Below, piece by piece: positions 43,251 through 52,999 of a stretch of 64,000 nt of DNA (within the stretch, counting starts at the first letter, position 1; each line of letters opens with the position of its first letter). Below the pieces are notes generated by a model that was not told the origin of the DNA, made no database searches, and saw only the letters and a list, made by a program, of their open reading frames with translations. The stretch is from positions 1 through 64,000 of the forward strand of contig CANIEC010000001.1 in assembly GCA_947466085.1 (NCBI GenBank), in the 5' to 3' direction. Both the position numbers and the translations under genes were made by a program. This DNA comes from Rhodospirillales bacterium. Lineage in GTDB: Bacteria; Pseudomonadota; Alphaproteobacteria; Reyranellales; Reyranellaceae.

Positions 43251-44423
43251 CTACTCTCTCTCCAGAATGACGGTCGCGCTGCCGTGGCGAAGGCCGAGCG
43301 AGCCGCCCGTGCCGTGCGCGATGGCCAGATCGCAGTTCTTCACCTGCACCTTCGGGTGCGCCTCTCCGCGCAACTGACGCACGGCCTCCAGCACCTTGGT
43401 GAGTCCGCCACGATTGGCGGGATGGTTGTTGCACAGGCCGCCGCCGTCGGTGTTGAACGGCAGCTTGCCAGTGCCCGAGATCAGGTTGCCGTCGGCCACG
43501 AACGCGCCGCCCTTGCCCTTCTCGCAGAAGCCGAGATCCTCGAGCTGCATCAGCACCGTGATGGTGAAGCTGTCGTAGATCGAGGCGTACTTCATGTCGG
43601 AGGGCTTCACGCCCGCCTCGGCGAAGGCCGCCGCGCCGGTGAAGCGCGCGCCCGAGTAGGTGAGATCGACCTTGCCGCCCATCTGCGTCTTGATGAACTC
43701 CGACGACCCGAGCAGCTTGACCTTCGGCCGCTTGAGCTTGGCCGCGATCTCCGGCGCCACGACGACGATGGCGCCGCCGCCGTCAGTGATGACGCAGCAG
43801 TCGAGGCGATGCAGCGGATCGGAGATCATCGGCGAGTTCACGACCTCCTCGACCGTGACCACGTCCTTCAGCAGCGCATGCGGATTGTATTGAGCGTGAT
43901 GCGAGGCTGCGACCTTGATCCAGGCGAGCTGCTCGGAGGTCGTGCCGAACTCGTACATGTGACGCATGGCGCAGTTGGCGTACATGTTCACGACCGTCGG
44001 GCCGTAGGGGAATTCGAACGGATCGTCGGGAGTCGGCGTGCCTCCGCGGCTGCGCGGCACCGTGCCGGTCGCCATGCCCTCGGCGCGCGGCCGGCCGGCC
44101 AGGGTGATCAGGGCCACCTTGCACTTGCCCGAGGCGATCGCTTCGGCAGCATGGCCAACATGCAGGACGTAGGACGATCCGCCGGTGTCGGTCGAATCGA
44201 CGTGACGGACCTTGAGCCCCATGTACTCGACCATCGACATCGGGCCGAGGCCCGGCGCATCGCCGGCGCAGAAATAGCCGTCGACATCGTCCTTCGTGAG
44301 GCCTGCATCCTCCAGCGCGCCCTTGGCGCACTGCGCATGTATCTGGGCCAGCGAGATATCCTTCGCGAGCCGCGTCGGATGCTCATAGATTCCCGCGATA
44401 TAGGCCTTGCCCTTGATGCTCAT
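43251..44423 (-). CDS. Thiolase-like protein (SCP-x / acetyl-CoA acetyltransferase-like) lacking the usual Cys
   Basis: A 390-aa thiolase-fold protein. Where active thiolases carry a Cys, the sequence reads TDTGGSSYVLHVGHAAEAI, with no Cys. NNHPANRGG (His) and IAHGTGGSLG remain near the C-terminus. Together with the adjacent DUF35 gene this fits the Ltp2-ChsH2 type of thiolase-fold aldolase acting on a CoA thioester side chain rather than a Claisen thiolase. This is an inference from motif loss and pairing. A 128-bp region with two palindromes separates it from the divergent MBL gene. Confidence 0.87.
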   Translation of the reverse strand: MSIKGKAYIAGIYEHPTRLAKDISLAQIHAQCAKGALEDAGLTKDDVDGYFCAGDAPGLGPMSMVEYMGLKVRHVDSTDTGGSSYVLHVGHAAEAIASGKCKVALITLAGRPRAEGMATGTVPRSRGGTPTPDDPFEFPYGPTVVNMYANCAMRHMYEFGTTSEQLAWIKVAASHHAQYNPHALLKDVVTVEEVVNSPMISDPLHRLDCCVITDGGGAIVVVAPEIAAKLKRPKVKLLGSSEFIKTQMGGKVDLTYSGARFTGAAAFAEAGVKPSDMKYASIYDSFTITVLMQLEDLGFCEKGKGGAFVADGNLISGTGKLPFNTDGGGLCNNHPANRGGLTKVLEAVRQLRGEAHPKVQVKNCDLAIAHGTGGSLGLRHGSATVILERE

Positions 44424-44447
44424 CGGCGAGCCATCCCCCTTGTCGAT

Positions 44448-44500
44448 TGTGCAGCGCACATGGTGGGGGATCGGAGCCTCACAGGAAAGTGCGCACTTTC
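44448..44500. promoter_or_regulatory. Two palindromic operator candidates between divergent genes
   Basis: GAAAGTGCGCACTTTC at 44485-44500 is a perfect 16-bp palindrome. TGTGCAGCGCACA at 44448-44460 is a second 5-bp inverted repeat with a 3-bp centre sharing the GTGC/GCAC core. They sit 25 to 77 bp upstream of the thiolase-like start and 52 to 104 bp upstream of the MBL start. The spacing fits a dimeric repressor controlling both; no regulator gene is adjacent. Confidence 0.55.
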
Positions 44501-44551
44501 GCAGCGAAGAACGATGCTAGGCTCTGCGAAACGAACGGGGAGCCACGCCAC

Positions 44552-45364
44552 ATGATCTTTCGTCTTCTTTCCGTCATCGCCGCGGCGTGCCTGGCCTTCA
44601 CCGGCGCGGCCAGTGCGCAAGGCAAGGCCGAGCTTCTCTGGTACAGCCAGGCCGCCTTCAAGCTCACGACCCAGAGCGGCAAGGTCATCATGATCGACCC
44701 CTGGATCATGGGCGCCACGAAGATCCCGCCGGAGCTGAAGGACCTCGACAAGATCGGCAAGGTCGACCTAATCTTGGTCACGCACGGGCACGGCGACCAT
44801 CTCGGCGACGCGATGGAGATCTCGAAACGGAACAACGCGCCGATCTGGGCGCCGGCCGGCCTCAACCAGACACTTGCGACGCTCGGGCTGATGCCCGCCA
44901 ACCTCGTGCCGCGCATGAGCAAGGGCGGCACCATCGAGCCCTTCCCCGGCATGAAGATCACCATGGTCCATGCCGACCATTCCTCGGAGATGATCCTGAA
45001 GGACCCGGTCACCGGCAAGGACACGAGCTTCGCCGCCGGTGAGCCCTGCGGTTTCATCATCGAGCTCGAGAATGGCTTCAAGATCTATCACATGGGCGAC
45101 ACCGGCCTGTTCGGCGACATGAAGCTGATCGGCGAATACTACAAGCCCGACCTGGTGCTGATTCCGATCGGCGGCCACTATGTGATGGACCCGAAAGCCG
45201 CCGCCTACGCCACCAAGGAGCTGATCAAGCCCAAGATGGCTTGGCCCATGCACTATGCCAGCAACCCGTTCCTCCGCGGCACACCCTCCGAATACAAGGC
45301 GGCGCTGGGACAGACCTCAATCGAAGTGATCGACGCCGAGCCGGGCACGAAGAAGCAGTTCTAG
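44552..45364 (+). CDS. Exported MBL-fold metal-dependent hydrolase (UPF0173-like)
   Basis: A 270-aa metallo-beta-lactamase-fold protein with a signal peptide (SVIAAACLAFTGAASAQ, residues 1-23). Metal ligands: THGHGDHLGD, a His in VHADHSSEM and the Asp in YHMGDTGLFGD, plus MHYASNP. The arrangement is that of the UPF0173/UlaG group, but family members are usually cytosolic, so export is a difference. GGGGAG precedes the ATG. Natural substrate unknown. Confidence 0.87.
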   Translation: MIFRLLSVIAAACLAFTGAASAQGKAELLWYSQAAFKLTTQSGKVIMIDPWIMGATKIPPELKDLDKIGKVDLILVTHGHGDHLGDAMEISKRNNAPIWAPAGLNQTLATLGLMPANLVPRMSKGGTIEPFPGMKITMVHADHSSEMILKDPVTGKDTSFAAGEPCGFIIELENGFKIYHMGDTGLFGDMKLIGEYYKPDLVLIPIGGHYVMDPKAAAYATKELIKPKMAWPMHYASNPFLRGTPSEYKAALGQTSIEVIDAEPGTKKQF

Positions 45365-45441
45365 TGCTGGGGGCGTGCCACTTCAGTGGCGCGATCTTCA
45401 GGCAAAAGAAAGACGCGCCACTGGAGTGGCGCGCCCCAGCA
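45365..45441. repeat. Palindromic repeat filling the gap between convergent genes
   Basis: Arms 45365-45397 and 45411-45441 are inverse copies with about four differences (blocks TGCTGGGG, GTGGCGCG, TCT). Each arm contains a small hairpin of GCCAC/GTGGC type. It begins directly after the MBL stop and ends 5 bp before the LLM stop. Likely a two-way terminator or a dispersed repeat. Confidence 0.75.
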
Positions 45442-45445
45442 ATGA

Positions 45446-46660
45446 CTAGTCGCCCGCGACGTCGCGTGCGCCGGGCGTGCGTGCCCGGAACTCCTCGGGC
45501 GCTTCGCGGCCGGCATCGGTGAAGGCCTTCTTCACGGCCGCCACGTTGGGTCCGAAGATGCCCTTGCGATTGTCCTTGGCCCACTGGTTCGAGTTGACGA
45601 TCGTGTCGAGCGAGCCCTGGAAACGCGGCATCACATAGCGCGCGAACAGCTCGTAGGAGCGCATCGTCTGCTCGCGCGTCGCCCATTCGTGGGCGCGGAA
45701 CAGGACGCCGCCGAAGCCGCCGTTAGAGAAACCGAGCAGCCGCTCGATACCCTTGGCGACGGTGTCCGGGCTACCGACCAGGGTCGTGCCCATCTTCACG
45801 CCGTCGCGCAGCGGATCGTCGGCGCGGCCCGGCGGGCGGCCCAGCGTGTCCTCGAAGTAGGTCACGGTCTCGCGACGCTCGCCGGCATGGACTTCGCGCA
45901 ACGCCTGCTCGTCATCCTCGGTCACGTGGCAGTTCACCACCACGCGCCACTTGCTGCGGTCCGCCGTCTTGCCGTACTTGGCCGCCGTCTCCTCGTAGAT
46001 GCCCCACTGCTTGCCGAGCATCTCCGGCCCGCCGGGGATGCCGGCGCCGATCGACAGGACGCCCAGCCCGTGCTTGCCGGCGGCAATCATGCCCGAGGGC
46101 GTGATGGTGCTGGCGCAGGCGATCGGGAAATGCGGATAGCTGTAGGGCGCGAGGTGCAGCCGCGCCTCCTTGAGCTCGAACCAGTCGGTTTTCATGGTGA
46201 CCGGCTCCTTGCATTCCAGCAGGCGCATGATCGCCTCCAGCGCCTCCTCCATGCGCGGCCGCTGGGTCGAGGGATCGATGCCCATCATGTAGGCGTCCGA
46301 CGGCAGCGCGCCGGGGCCGCAGCCCAGCATCGTGCGGCCGCGCGACATGTGGTCGAGCTGCACGAAGCGGTTCGCGACCATCAGCGGATGGTGATAGGGC
46401 AGGCTGGTCACGCCGGAGCCGAGGCGGATGTAGCGCGTGCGCTCGATGGCGGCGCCGATGAAGACTTCCGGAGACGCGATGGTCTCCCAGCCGGCGGAAT
46501 GATGCTCGCCGATCCAGGCTTCGTCGTAGCCCAGCTCGTCGATCCACTCGATCAGCTCCATGTCGCGCGCCATCGAGAGAGTCGGGTTCTCGCCGACGCG
46601 ATGGAACGGCGCCAGGAAGATGCCGAACGTAAGTCCCTTGTGATTACCGGTCTGTGCCAT
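45446..46660 (-). CDS. LLM-class flavin-dependent monooxygenase (LimB-like)
   Basis: A 404-aa luciferase-superfamily protein, longer than the LLM enzyme at 5350. Features: DELGYDEAWIGEHHSAGWE, YIRLGSGVTSLPYHHP, GRTMLGCGPGALPSDAYMMG and GSPDTVAKGIERLL. It resembles limonene 1,2-monooxygenase and related FMNH2-dependent enzymes of terpenoid or alicyclic compound breakdown. A reductase partner is not adjacent. It is divergent from the CoA transferase gene. Confidence 0.87.
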   Translation of the reverse strand: MAQTGNHKGLTFGIFLAPFHRVGENPTLSMARDMELIEWIDELGYDEAWIGEHHSAGWETIASPEVFIGAAIERTRYIRLGSGVTSLPYHHPLMVANRFVQLDHMSRGRTMLGCGPGALPSDAYMMGIDPSTQRPRMEEALEAIMRLLECKEPVTMKTDWFELKEARLHLAPYSYPHFPIACASTITPSGMIAAGKHGLGVLSIGAGIPGGPEMLGKQWGIYEETAAKYGKTADRSKWRVVVNCHVTEDDEQALREVHAGERRETVTYFEDTLGRPPGRADDPLRDGVKMGTTLVGSPDTVAKGIERLLGFSNGGFGGVLFRAHEWATREQTMRSYELFARYVMPRFQGSLDTIVNSNQWAKDNRKGIFGPNVAAVKKAFTDAGREAPEEFRARTPGARDVAGD

Positions 46661-46737
46661 TGAAGTCCTCCATCACGCGCGACGGTAGCATGCGCGCGAC
46701 GTTGACCGCAGCACCGGCTTGCGCAGATCATCGCTCA

Positions 46738-49077
46738 ATGTCCGAGGCTTCTTCCCTACCGCTCGCGCGCTTCACGATCGTCGAGGTGAACGACGCAAAA
46801 GTGCCGCTTTGCCTGCGTCTTGCGACGTCGCTTGCTGCGAAGATCGCAGCCGATCTCGGCGCCGACGTGCTCAAGATCGAGCCGCCGGGCGGCGATCCTG
46901 TGCGTCGGGCGCCGCCCCTGCTGCCGCAGGGCGGAAGCGCGCTGTTCCAGTTTCTCAACACGTCGAAGCGCTCGCTGGTGCTTGATCTTGCAAGCGAGTC
47001 GGGCCGCGCCGTGCTCGCAGGTCTGGTCGACAAGGCCGATGTCGTGCTGTTCGAAGAGCCGGCGTCCGTCGCGTCGACGCTGCGCGCGGGCAAGGCGACG
47101 CCGGTCGAGATCGCGGCCTTTCCGCTCGAGATGAACGCAGCGCAGCGTCCCGTCAGCGAACTGGTGATCCAGGCGCTGGGTGGGCTGATGCACATGGTCG
47201 GCGAGCCGGCACGCAAGCCGCTGAAGCTGGGCGGCCATCAGGCGTCGTATGCCGCAGGCCTCACCGCCTTCACCGGACTCATGGCGGCGCTCGCCGCGCG
47301 TGATACGGGCCGGTCGGCGCCTTCCGTGCGTGTGTCGCTCGCCGAGGTGATGCAATGGGTGAACTGGAAGGCGGCCTCCGGGGCCGCAGCCTCAGGAATC
47401 TCGCCTGGCCGCGAGGGCAGGAACTCTGAATTCCAGGTCCTGCCCTGCCGCGACGGGCATGTCGCCGTCGTCTACACGGTGACACAGTGGCCTGCGACGC
47501 GTGCCCTGATCGGCGATTCCCGACTCGACGATCCGAAGTTCGGCACTCGAGCCGGCCGTCGCCAGAACATCGCCGAGCTCTATGCCGCGCTCGCGCCGTG
47601 GTTCGCCGACAGGACGCGCGACGAGATCCAGAAGACCGCACAGGCCAGGGGCGTCCCGTTCGGCCCGATCTTCTCACCCGCCGAGCTGCTGCAGACGGAG
47701 CAGTATGTGGCGCGCGGCTTCCTGGCCGACATGGCGCATCCGACGCGGGGCCGGCTGCGCCTGCCGCAACTTCCCGTGCAATGGAACGGCCGCTCTTTCG
47801 CGCCACGGCCCGCGCCTGATCTTCCTCCTCCCCATTCAAATGGGGAGGTGTCCTCGTCACACGAGGGCGGAGGGGGCAGAGGCCAACCCGCGAAAGATAT
47901 GACCCCTCCGTCGCGGATGACCGCGATACCTCCCCATTTGAATGGGGAGGTTGGCGAGCGTCCTCTCGCCGGCATCCGCGTGCTCGATTTCGGTCTCCTG
48001 ACCGCCGGCGCGAACACCTCGGCCATGCTGGCCGATCTCGGCGCCGACGTGATCAAGATCGAGTCCGGCGCCTATCTCGATCCCTTCCGCGTCGTCGGCA
48101 AGATCGACAGCGACGAGGGCTGGTGGAACCGCTCACCGCAGTTCCTCTTCACCAACCGCAACAAGCGCGGGCTGGCGCTCAACCTGAAGGACCCCGAGGG
48201 CCAGCGCGTGATCCGCGAACTCGCCGCGCATTGCGACGTCGTGGTCGAGAATTTCCGCCGCGGCGTGCTCGACCGGGCGGGCCTGGGCTACAAGGATCTG
48301 AGCGCGATCAACCCCCGCCTGGTGTTCGCCGCCATCTCCAGCCAGGGCGACACGGGCCCCGAGCGCATGAACGTGTCGTTCGGCAGCACGCTCGACGCCA
48401 CCTCGGGCATCGCCTCGCTCACCGGCTACGAGGCCGAGGAGCCGCGCATCTCCGGCATGGACGTGAACTATCCCGACCAGATCGTCTCGCTGTTCGCCAC
48501 CGGCATCGTCATCGCGGCCGTCACGGAAGCGCGCCGCACCGGACAGGGTGCGTTTCTCGATTTTTCCCAGCGCGAGGTCGCGTCGTTCACGCTCGGCGAG
48601 GAGATCCTTACGGCGTCAGCCGATCCGAACCATCGGCTGGCGCCACGCGGCAACAGCGAAGCGGGCGTGGCGCAGCAGGACTCCCATCAATGTGCAGACG
48701 GCAAATGGCTGGCCGTGACCCTCGACACACCCGATCCGTCGATGGCGACCTTCTGCGCCGGCAAGGACCGTGACGCTGCACTGAACGCGCTGCTGGGCAA
48801 AGGCATTGCCGCAGCGCCCTGCCTCGACGGCAACGACCTGCTGCGCGACACCGCGCTCCAAGGCGTCACGCTGGTGCGCGACGAGAAGGGTGGCCTCGTG
48901 AAAGGACTGCCCTACCGACTCGACGGCAAGGGTCTCGCCATCGAGCGGCCCGCCCCCGATCTCGGCCAGCACACCGAGGAGGTGCTGCGCGAGCTGTTGG
49001 GCTACGACGATGCCCGCCTGAAGCAGTTGAACGACAGCGGCGTGACCTCGACCACGCCCACCATAGGAGACGTTTGA
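46738..49077 (+). CDS. Tandem-domain CaiB/BaiF (family III) CoA transferase
   Basis: A 779-aa fusion of two family III CoA-transferase domains (residues about 10-360 and 405-770) moving CoA between carboxylic acids. Domain 2 keeps the catalytic Asp (D580 in MDVNYPDQIVS). In domain 1 the equivalent place reads HQASYAAG, with Ser170, so that half is probably not catalytic. The linker, residues 364-404, is encoded by a palindromic repeat and reads PPPHSNGEV and PPHLNGEV at its ends. The ATG at 46738 fits best. It leads the long plus-strand catabolic run. Confidence 0.88.
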   Translation: MSEASSLPLARFTIVEVNDAKVPLCLRLATSLAAKIAADLGADVLKIEPPGGDPVRRAPPLLPQGGSALFQFLNTSKRSLVLDLASESGRAVLAGLVDKADVVLFEEPASVASTLRAGKATPVEIAAFPLEMNAAQRPVSELVIQALGGLMHMVGEPARKPLKLGGHQASYAAGLTAFTGLMAALAARDTGRSAPSVRVSLAEVMQWVNWKAASGAAASGISPGREGRNSEFQVLPCRDGHVAVVYTVTQWPATRALIGDSRLDDPKFGTRAGRRQNIAELYAALAPWFADRTRDEIQKTAQARGVPFGPIFSPAELLQTEQYVARGFLADMAHPTRGRLRLPQLPVQWNGRSFAPRPAPDLPPPHSNGEVSSSHEGGGGRGQPAKDMTPPSRMTAIPPHLNGEVGERPLAGIRVLDFGLLTAGANTSAMLADLGADVIKIESGAYLDPFRVVGKIDSDEGWWNRSPQFLFTNRNKRGLALNLKDPEGQRVIRELAAHCDVVVENFRRGVLDRAGLGYKDLSAINPRLVFAAISSQGDTGPERMNVSFGSTLDATSGIASLTGYEAEEPRISGMDVNYPDQIVSLFATGIVIAAVTEARRTGQGAFLDFSQREVASFTLGEEILTASADPNHRLAPRGNSEAGVAQQDSHQCADGKWLAVTLDTPDPSMATFCAGKDRDAALNALLGKGIAAAPCLDGNDLLRDTALQGVTLVRDEKGGLVKGLPYRLDGKGLAIERPAPDLGQHTEEVLRELLGYDDARLKQLNDSGVTSTTPTIGDV
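47827..47950. repeat. Palindromic element inside the CoA transferase coding region
   Basis: A 22-bp arm at 47827-47848 and its exact inverse at 47929-47950 each form a hairpin (CCTCCCCAT/ATGGGGAGG with a 4-nt loop). Inside them CGGAGGGG and CCCCTCCG pair again. The 124-bp unit looks like the dispersed intergenic palindromes of alphaproteobacteria but here stays in frame and is translated. The rest of the gene is intact on both sides. Confidence 0.85.
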
Positions 49078-49080
49078 TCC

Positions 49081-50061
49081 ATGCCGCGCGCGGAAGTGCA
49101 CAAGTTGATGGAGCGCATGGCGATCCCCGCCATCGCCGCCCCCATGTTCCTGGTCTCCAATCCCGCGTTGACGCTGGCCTGCTGCGGCGAGGGGCTGATG
49201 GGCAGCTTCCCCGCCCATGGCACGCGCAGCCGCGAGGAATTCCAGGCCTGGCTCGACGAAATGGTCGAGGGCATGAAGCGCCTCGAGGATGCCGGCAAGA
49301 ACCCCGCGCCCTGGGCCGTGAACCTCGTCGTCCATGCCTCTAACCCGCGCTATCAGGGCGATCTCGAACTGGCCGAGAAGTACAAGGTGCCGGTCGTGCT
49401 CACCTCCAAGGGCGCGCCGGGCGACGCCATCAAGCGCATCCATGGCTGGGGCGCCGTCGCCCTCCACGACATCGCCAACCGGCGTCATGCCGAAAAGGCG
49501 CTGGAAGCCGGCGTCGATGGCGTGATCGCGGTGGCGGGCGGTGCCGGCGGCCATACCGGCACCATCAACCCCTTTGCGCTGATGAACGAGGTGCGCCAGC
49601 TGGGCGACAGCTTCGCGATCGTGCTGGCCGGCGGCCAGACGACGGGCCGCGACGTGCTCGCGGCCGAGGCCATGGGCGCGGACCTCGCCTATATCGGCAC
49701 GCGCTTCATCGCGACCCAGGAGGCGATGGCGGCGCAGGCGCACAAGGACATGATCCTCGCCACGCGTGCGACGGACGTGTTCCTCACCGCCTCGGTCGAC
49801 GGCGCACCGGCCAACTGGCTGACGCCGAGCCTGCTGGCCGCCGGTATCGATCTCGACGTGCTGCGCACGACTCTTCCCGGCAAGATCGTCGGCGCGCAGG
49901 AGAACAAGAAGCGCTGGAAGGACATCTACACGGCCGGCCACGGCGTCGGGAACATCGACGACGTCCCGGCCGCCGCCGACCTCGTCCGGCGCCTCGTCAG
50001 CCAATACCGCGAGGCGAAGTCTGAAATGGCGCGCGCGCTCACCGGTCGCGTCGCAGCGTAG
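49081..50061 (+). CDS. Nitronate monooxygenase family FMN enzyme
   Basis: A 326-aa TIM-barrel FMN protein: PAIAAPMFLVSNPALTLACC, VPVVLTSKGAPGD, IAVAGGAGGHTGTINPFAL (with the His used as base) and LAGGQTTGRDVLAAEAMGAD. In the family are nitronate monooxygenases and enoyl reductases such as FabK; which applies here is open. It starts 3 bp after the CoA transferase stop, so the two are co-expressed. Confidence 0.87.
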   Translation: MPRAEVHKLMERMAIPAIAAPMFLVSNPALTLACCGEGLMGSFPAHGTRSREEFQAWLDEMVEGMKRLEDAGKNPAPWAVNLVVHASNPRYQGDLELAEKYKVPVVLTSKGAPGDAIKRIHGWGAVALHDIANRRHAEKALEAGVDGVIAVAGGAGGHTGTINPFALMNEVRQLGDSFAIVLAGGQTTGRDVLAAEAMGADLAYIGTRFIATQEAMAAQAHKDMILATRATDVFLTASVDGAPANWLTPSLLAAGIDLDVLRTTLPGKIVGAQENKKRWKDIYTAGHGVGNIDDVPAAADLVRRLVSQYREAKSEMARALTGRVAA

Positions 50062-50118
50062 ACGGTGGGCGGCCCCCTGCTCTAGGTTTCGGCTCCAGAG
50101 TTTCGAGGGGGTATCCGC

Positions 50119-51231
<1,113 letters not shown>

Positions 51232-51272
51232 CGGCCGAGCGCTCGCCGTCTCATTCCGGAGGAAGCCACGCT

Positions 51273-52154
51273 ATGACCGTGCGAAAGCTGGGCGGAGCCA
51301 CCATCGAGAAGGTCGAGGAGATCTGCGGCCCGGGATTCAAGCCCGGCCGCATGTTTCCCAGGTTCGACCAGGAAGCCTTCGACGCCCAGAAGGGCTGGAT
51401 GGTGCCGGAGCACGTACAGGAGGGCAGCGACCGGCTGATCGGGTCGGTCCACACCTGGATCGTGAAGACACCCAGGCACACGATCCTGATCGATACCTGC
51501 CTCGGCAATCACAAGCAGCGCCACAATCCCGGCTGGAGCGGCCTCAACACTCCGTTCCTCGATCGGCTCAAGGCCTGTGACTGTCCCGCGGAGTCCGTCG
51601 ACTTCGTGATGTGCACGCACCTGCATGTCGACCATGTCGGCTGGAACACGAAACTCGAGAATGGTCGCTGGGTGCCGACTTTCCCCAACGCGAAGTATCT
51701 CTTCGCCAAGCGCGAGTACGCGCACTGGGAGAGCGAGCGCAAAGCGCAAGGTGAAGGCAAGGTGAACGACGGCTCGTTCGACGATTCGGTGCTGCCGGTC
51801 GTCGAGGCCGGCAAGGCGGTGATGATCGAGAGCGACCACCAGCCCGATCCGCTGCTCACCATCAGGGACTATCCCGGCCACACGCCGGGCTCGATCGCGA
51901 TCAACCTGAAGGACCAGGGCAAGCAGGCCTGCTTCTCGGGTGACATCATGCATCACCCGATCCAGGTCTATCACCCCGACTGGTCGAGCCAGTTTTGCTG
52001 GGACCAGGCCATGTCGGCGGTCTCGCGCCGCAAGCTTCTCGAGGATTGCGTCGAGAGCAACGCACTGCTCTGCCCCGCCCATTTTCCCGGCGCCAATGCG
52101 GGCTACGTCAAACCCGAGGGCAGTTCTTTCCGCATCGAGTGGGACCGGCCATGA
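51273..52154 (+). CDS. MBL-fold metallo-hydrolase
   Basis: A 293-aa cytosolic hydrolase with the metal motif THLHVDHVGW, then PGHTPGSIAINL and CFSGDIMHHPIQVYHP. The N-terminal IVKTPRHTILIDTCLGNHK is typical of lactonase-like MBL proteins. CCGGAGGAAG precedes the ATG, and its stop overlaps the SMP-30 start by ATGA. It could act on a lactone or a thioester made by the preceding dehydrogenase; this is inference. Confidence 0.88.
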   Translation: MTVRKLGGATIEKVEEICGPGFKPGRMFPRFDQEAFDAQKGWMVPEHVQEGSDRLIGSVHTWIVKTPRHTILIDTCLGNHKQRHNPGWSGLNTPFLDRLKACDCPAESVDFVMCTHLHVDHVGWNTKLENGRWVPTFPNAKYLFAKREYAHWESERKAQGEGKVNDGSFDDSVLPVVEAGKAVMIESDHQPDPLLTIRDYPGHTPGSIAINLKDQGKQACFSGDIMHHPIQVYHPDWSSQFCWDQAMSAVSRRKLLEDCVESNALLCPAHFPGANAGYVKPEGSSFRIEWDRP

Positions 52155-52990
52155 AACTCGAACCGCTGCTCGCCGGCCTCTCGTTCGGCGAAGGTCCGCG
52201 CTGGCGGGACGACCGGCTCTATTTCTCGGACTTCTATGTCCACCAGGTGCGGACCGTCGACGAGAGCGGCAAGACCGAAACGATCGTCGAAGTGCCGGGC
52301 CAACCCTCCGGACTGGGCTGGCGTCCGGACGGCACGATGCTGATCGTCAGCATGACCGACCGCCGTCTGATGCGATTCGCGGGCGGCAAGCTCACCGTCG
52401 AGGCCGAGCTGGGTGCGATCGCGACCGGTCTGTGCAACGACATGATCGTCGATGCCAGGGGCCGCGCCTATGTCGGCAATTTCGGCTTCGACCGTCACGC
52501 CGGTGAGAAGCTGCGTCCCGCCGTGCTGGCCCGGGTCGATCCCGACGGCTCGGTTCATGCCGCCGCCGACGAGTTGATGTTCCCGAACGGGACCGTCATC
52601 ACGCCCGACGGCAGGACGATGATCATCGGCGAAACCTTCGCCAAGCGACTCACGGCCTTCGACATCGCCCCTGACGGCACCCTGTCCAACCGGCGCATCT
52701 GGGCGGAGACGCCGACCTGCAATCCCGACGGCATCTGCCTTGATGCCGAGGGCGGCATCTGGGTCACCGGCGCCTTCACCCACCACATGGTCCGCGTGCT
52801 CGAAGGCGGCAAGGTCACGCATGATCTCGATCTCGGCGAACGCGCGGCCTATGCCTGCATGCTGGGCGGCAAGGACCGACGCACGCTTTTTGTCATCACG
52901 AACAGCGGCAGCGGCCCGGCCATTGCCGCCAAGAAGGACGGCCGCATCGAGACGATGCGCGTCGACGTGCCCGGCGCCGGCCTGCCCTAG
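52151..52990 (+). CDS. SMP-30/gluconolactonase family protein
   Basis: A 279-aa six-blade propeller: LSFGEGPRWRDDRLYFSD at the start (metal Glu), PNGTVITPDG in the middle (Asn) and NPDGICLDAEGGIWV (Asp). By family a calcium- or zinc-dependent lactone hydrolase. It overlaps the MBL gene by ATGA, so two hydrolases of possible lactone type are coupled. It probably opens a lactone in the pathway of the cluster. Confidence 0.9.
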   Translation: MKLEPLLAGLSFGEGPRWRDDRLYFSDFYVHQVRTVDESGKTETIVEVPGQPSGLGWRPDGTMLIVSMTDRRLMRFAGGKLTVEAELGAIATGLCNDMIVDARGRAYVGNFGFDRHAGEKLRPAVLARVDPDGSVHAAADELMFPNGTVITPDGRTMIIGETFAKRLTAFDIAPDGTLSNRRIWAETPTCNPDGICLDAEGGIWVTGAFTHHMVRVLEGGKVTHDLDLGERAAYACMLGGKDRRTLFVITNSGSGPAIAAKKDGRIETMRVDVPGAGLP

Positions 52991-52999
52991 GAGGAAACT

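Noticed and set aside
47827-47950. An intergenic region separating two CoA transferase genes
   Set aside because: The frame is open through the whole palindrome, with no stop and no new ribosome site and start for domain 2.
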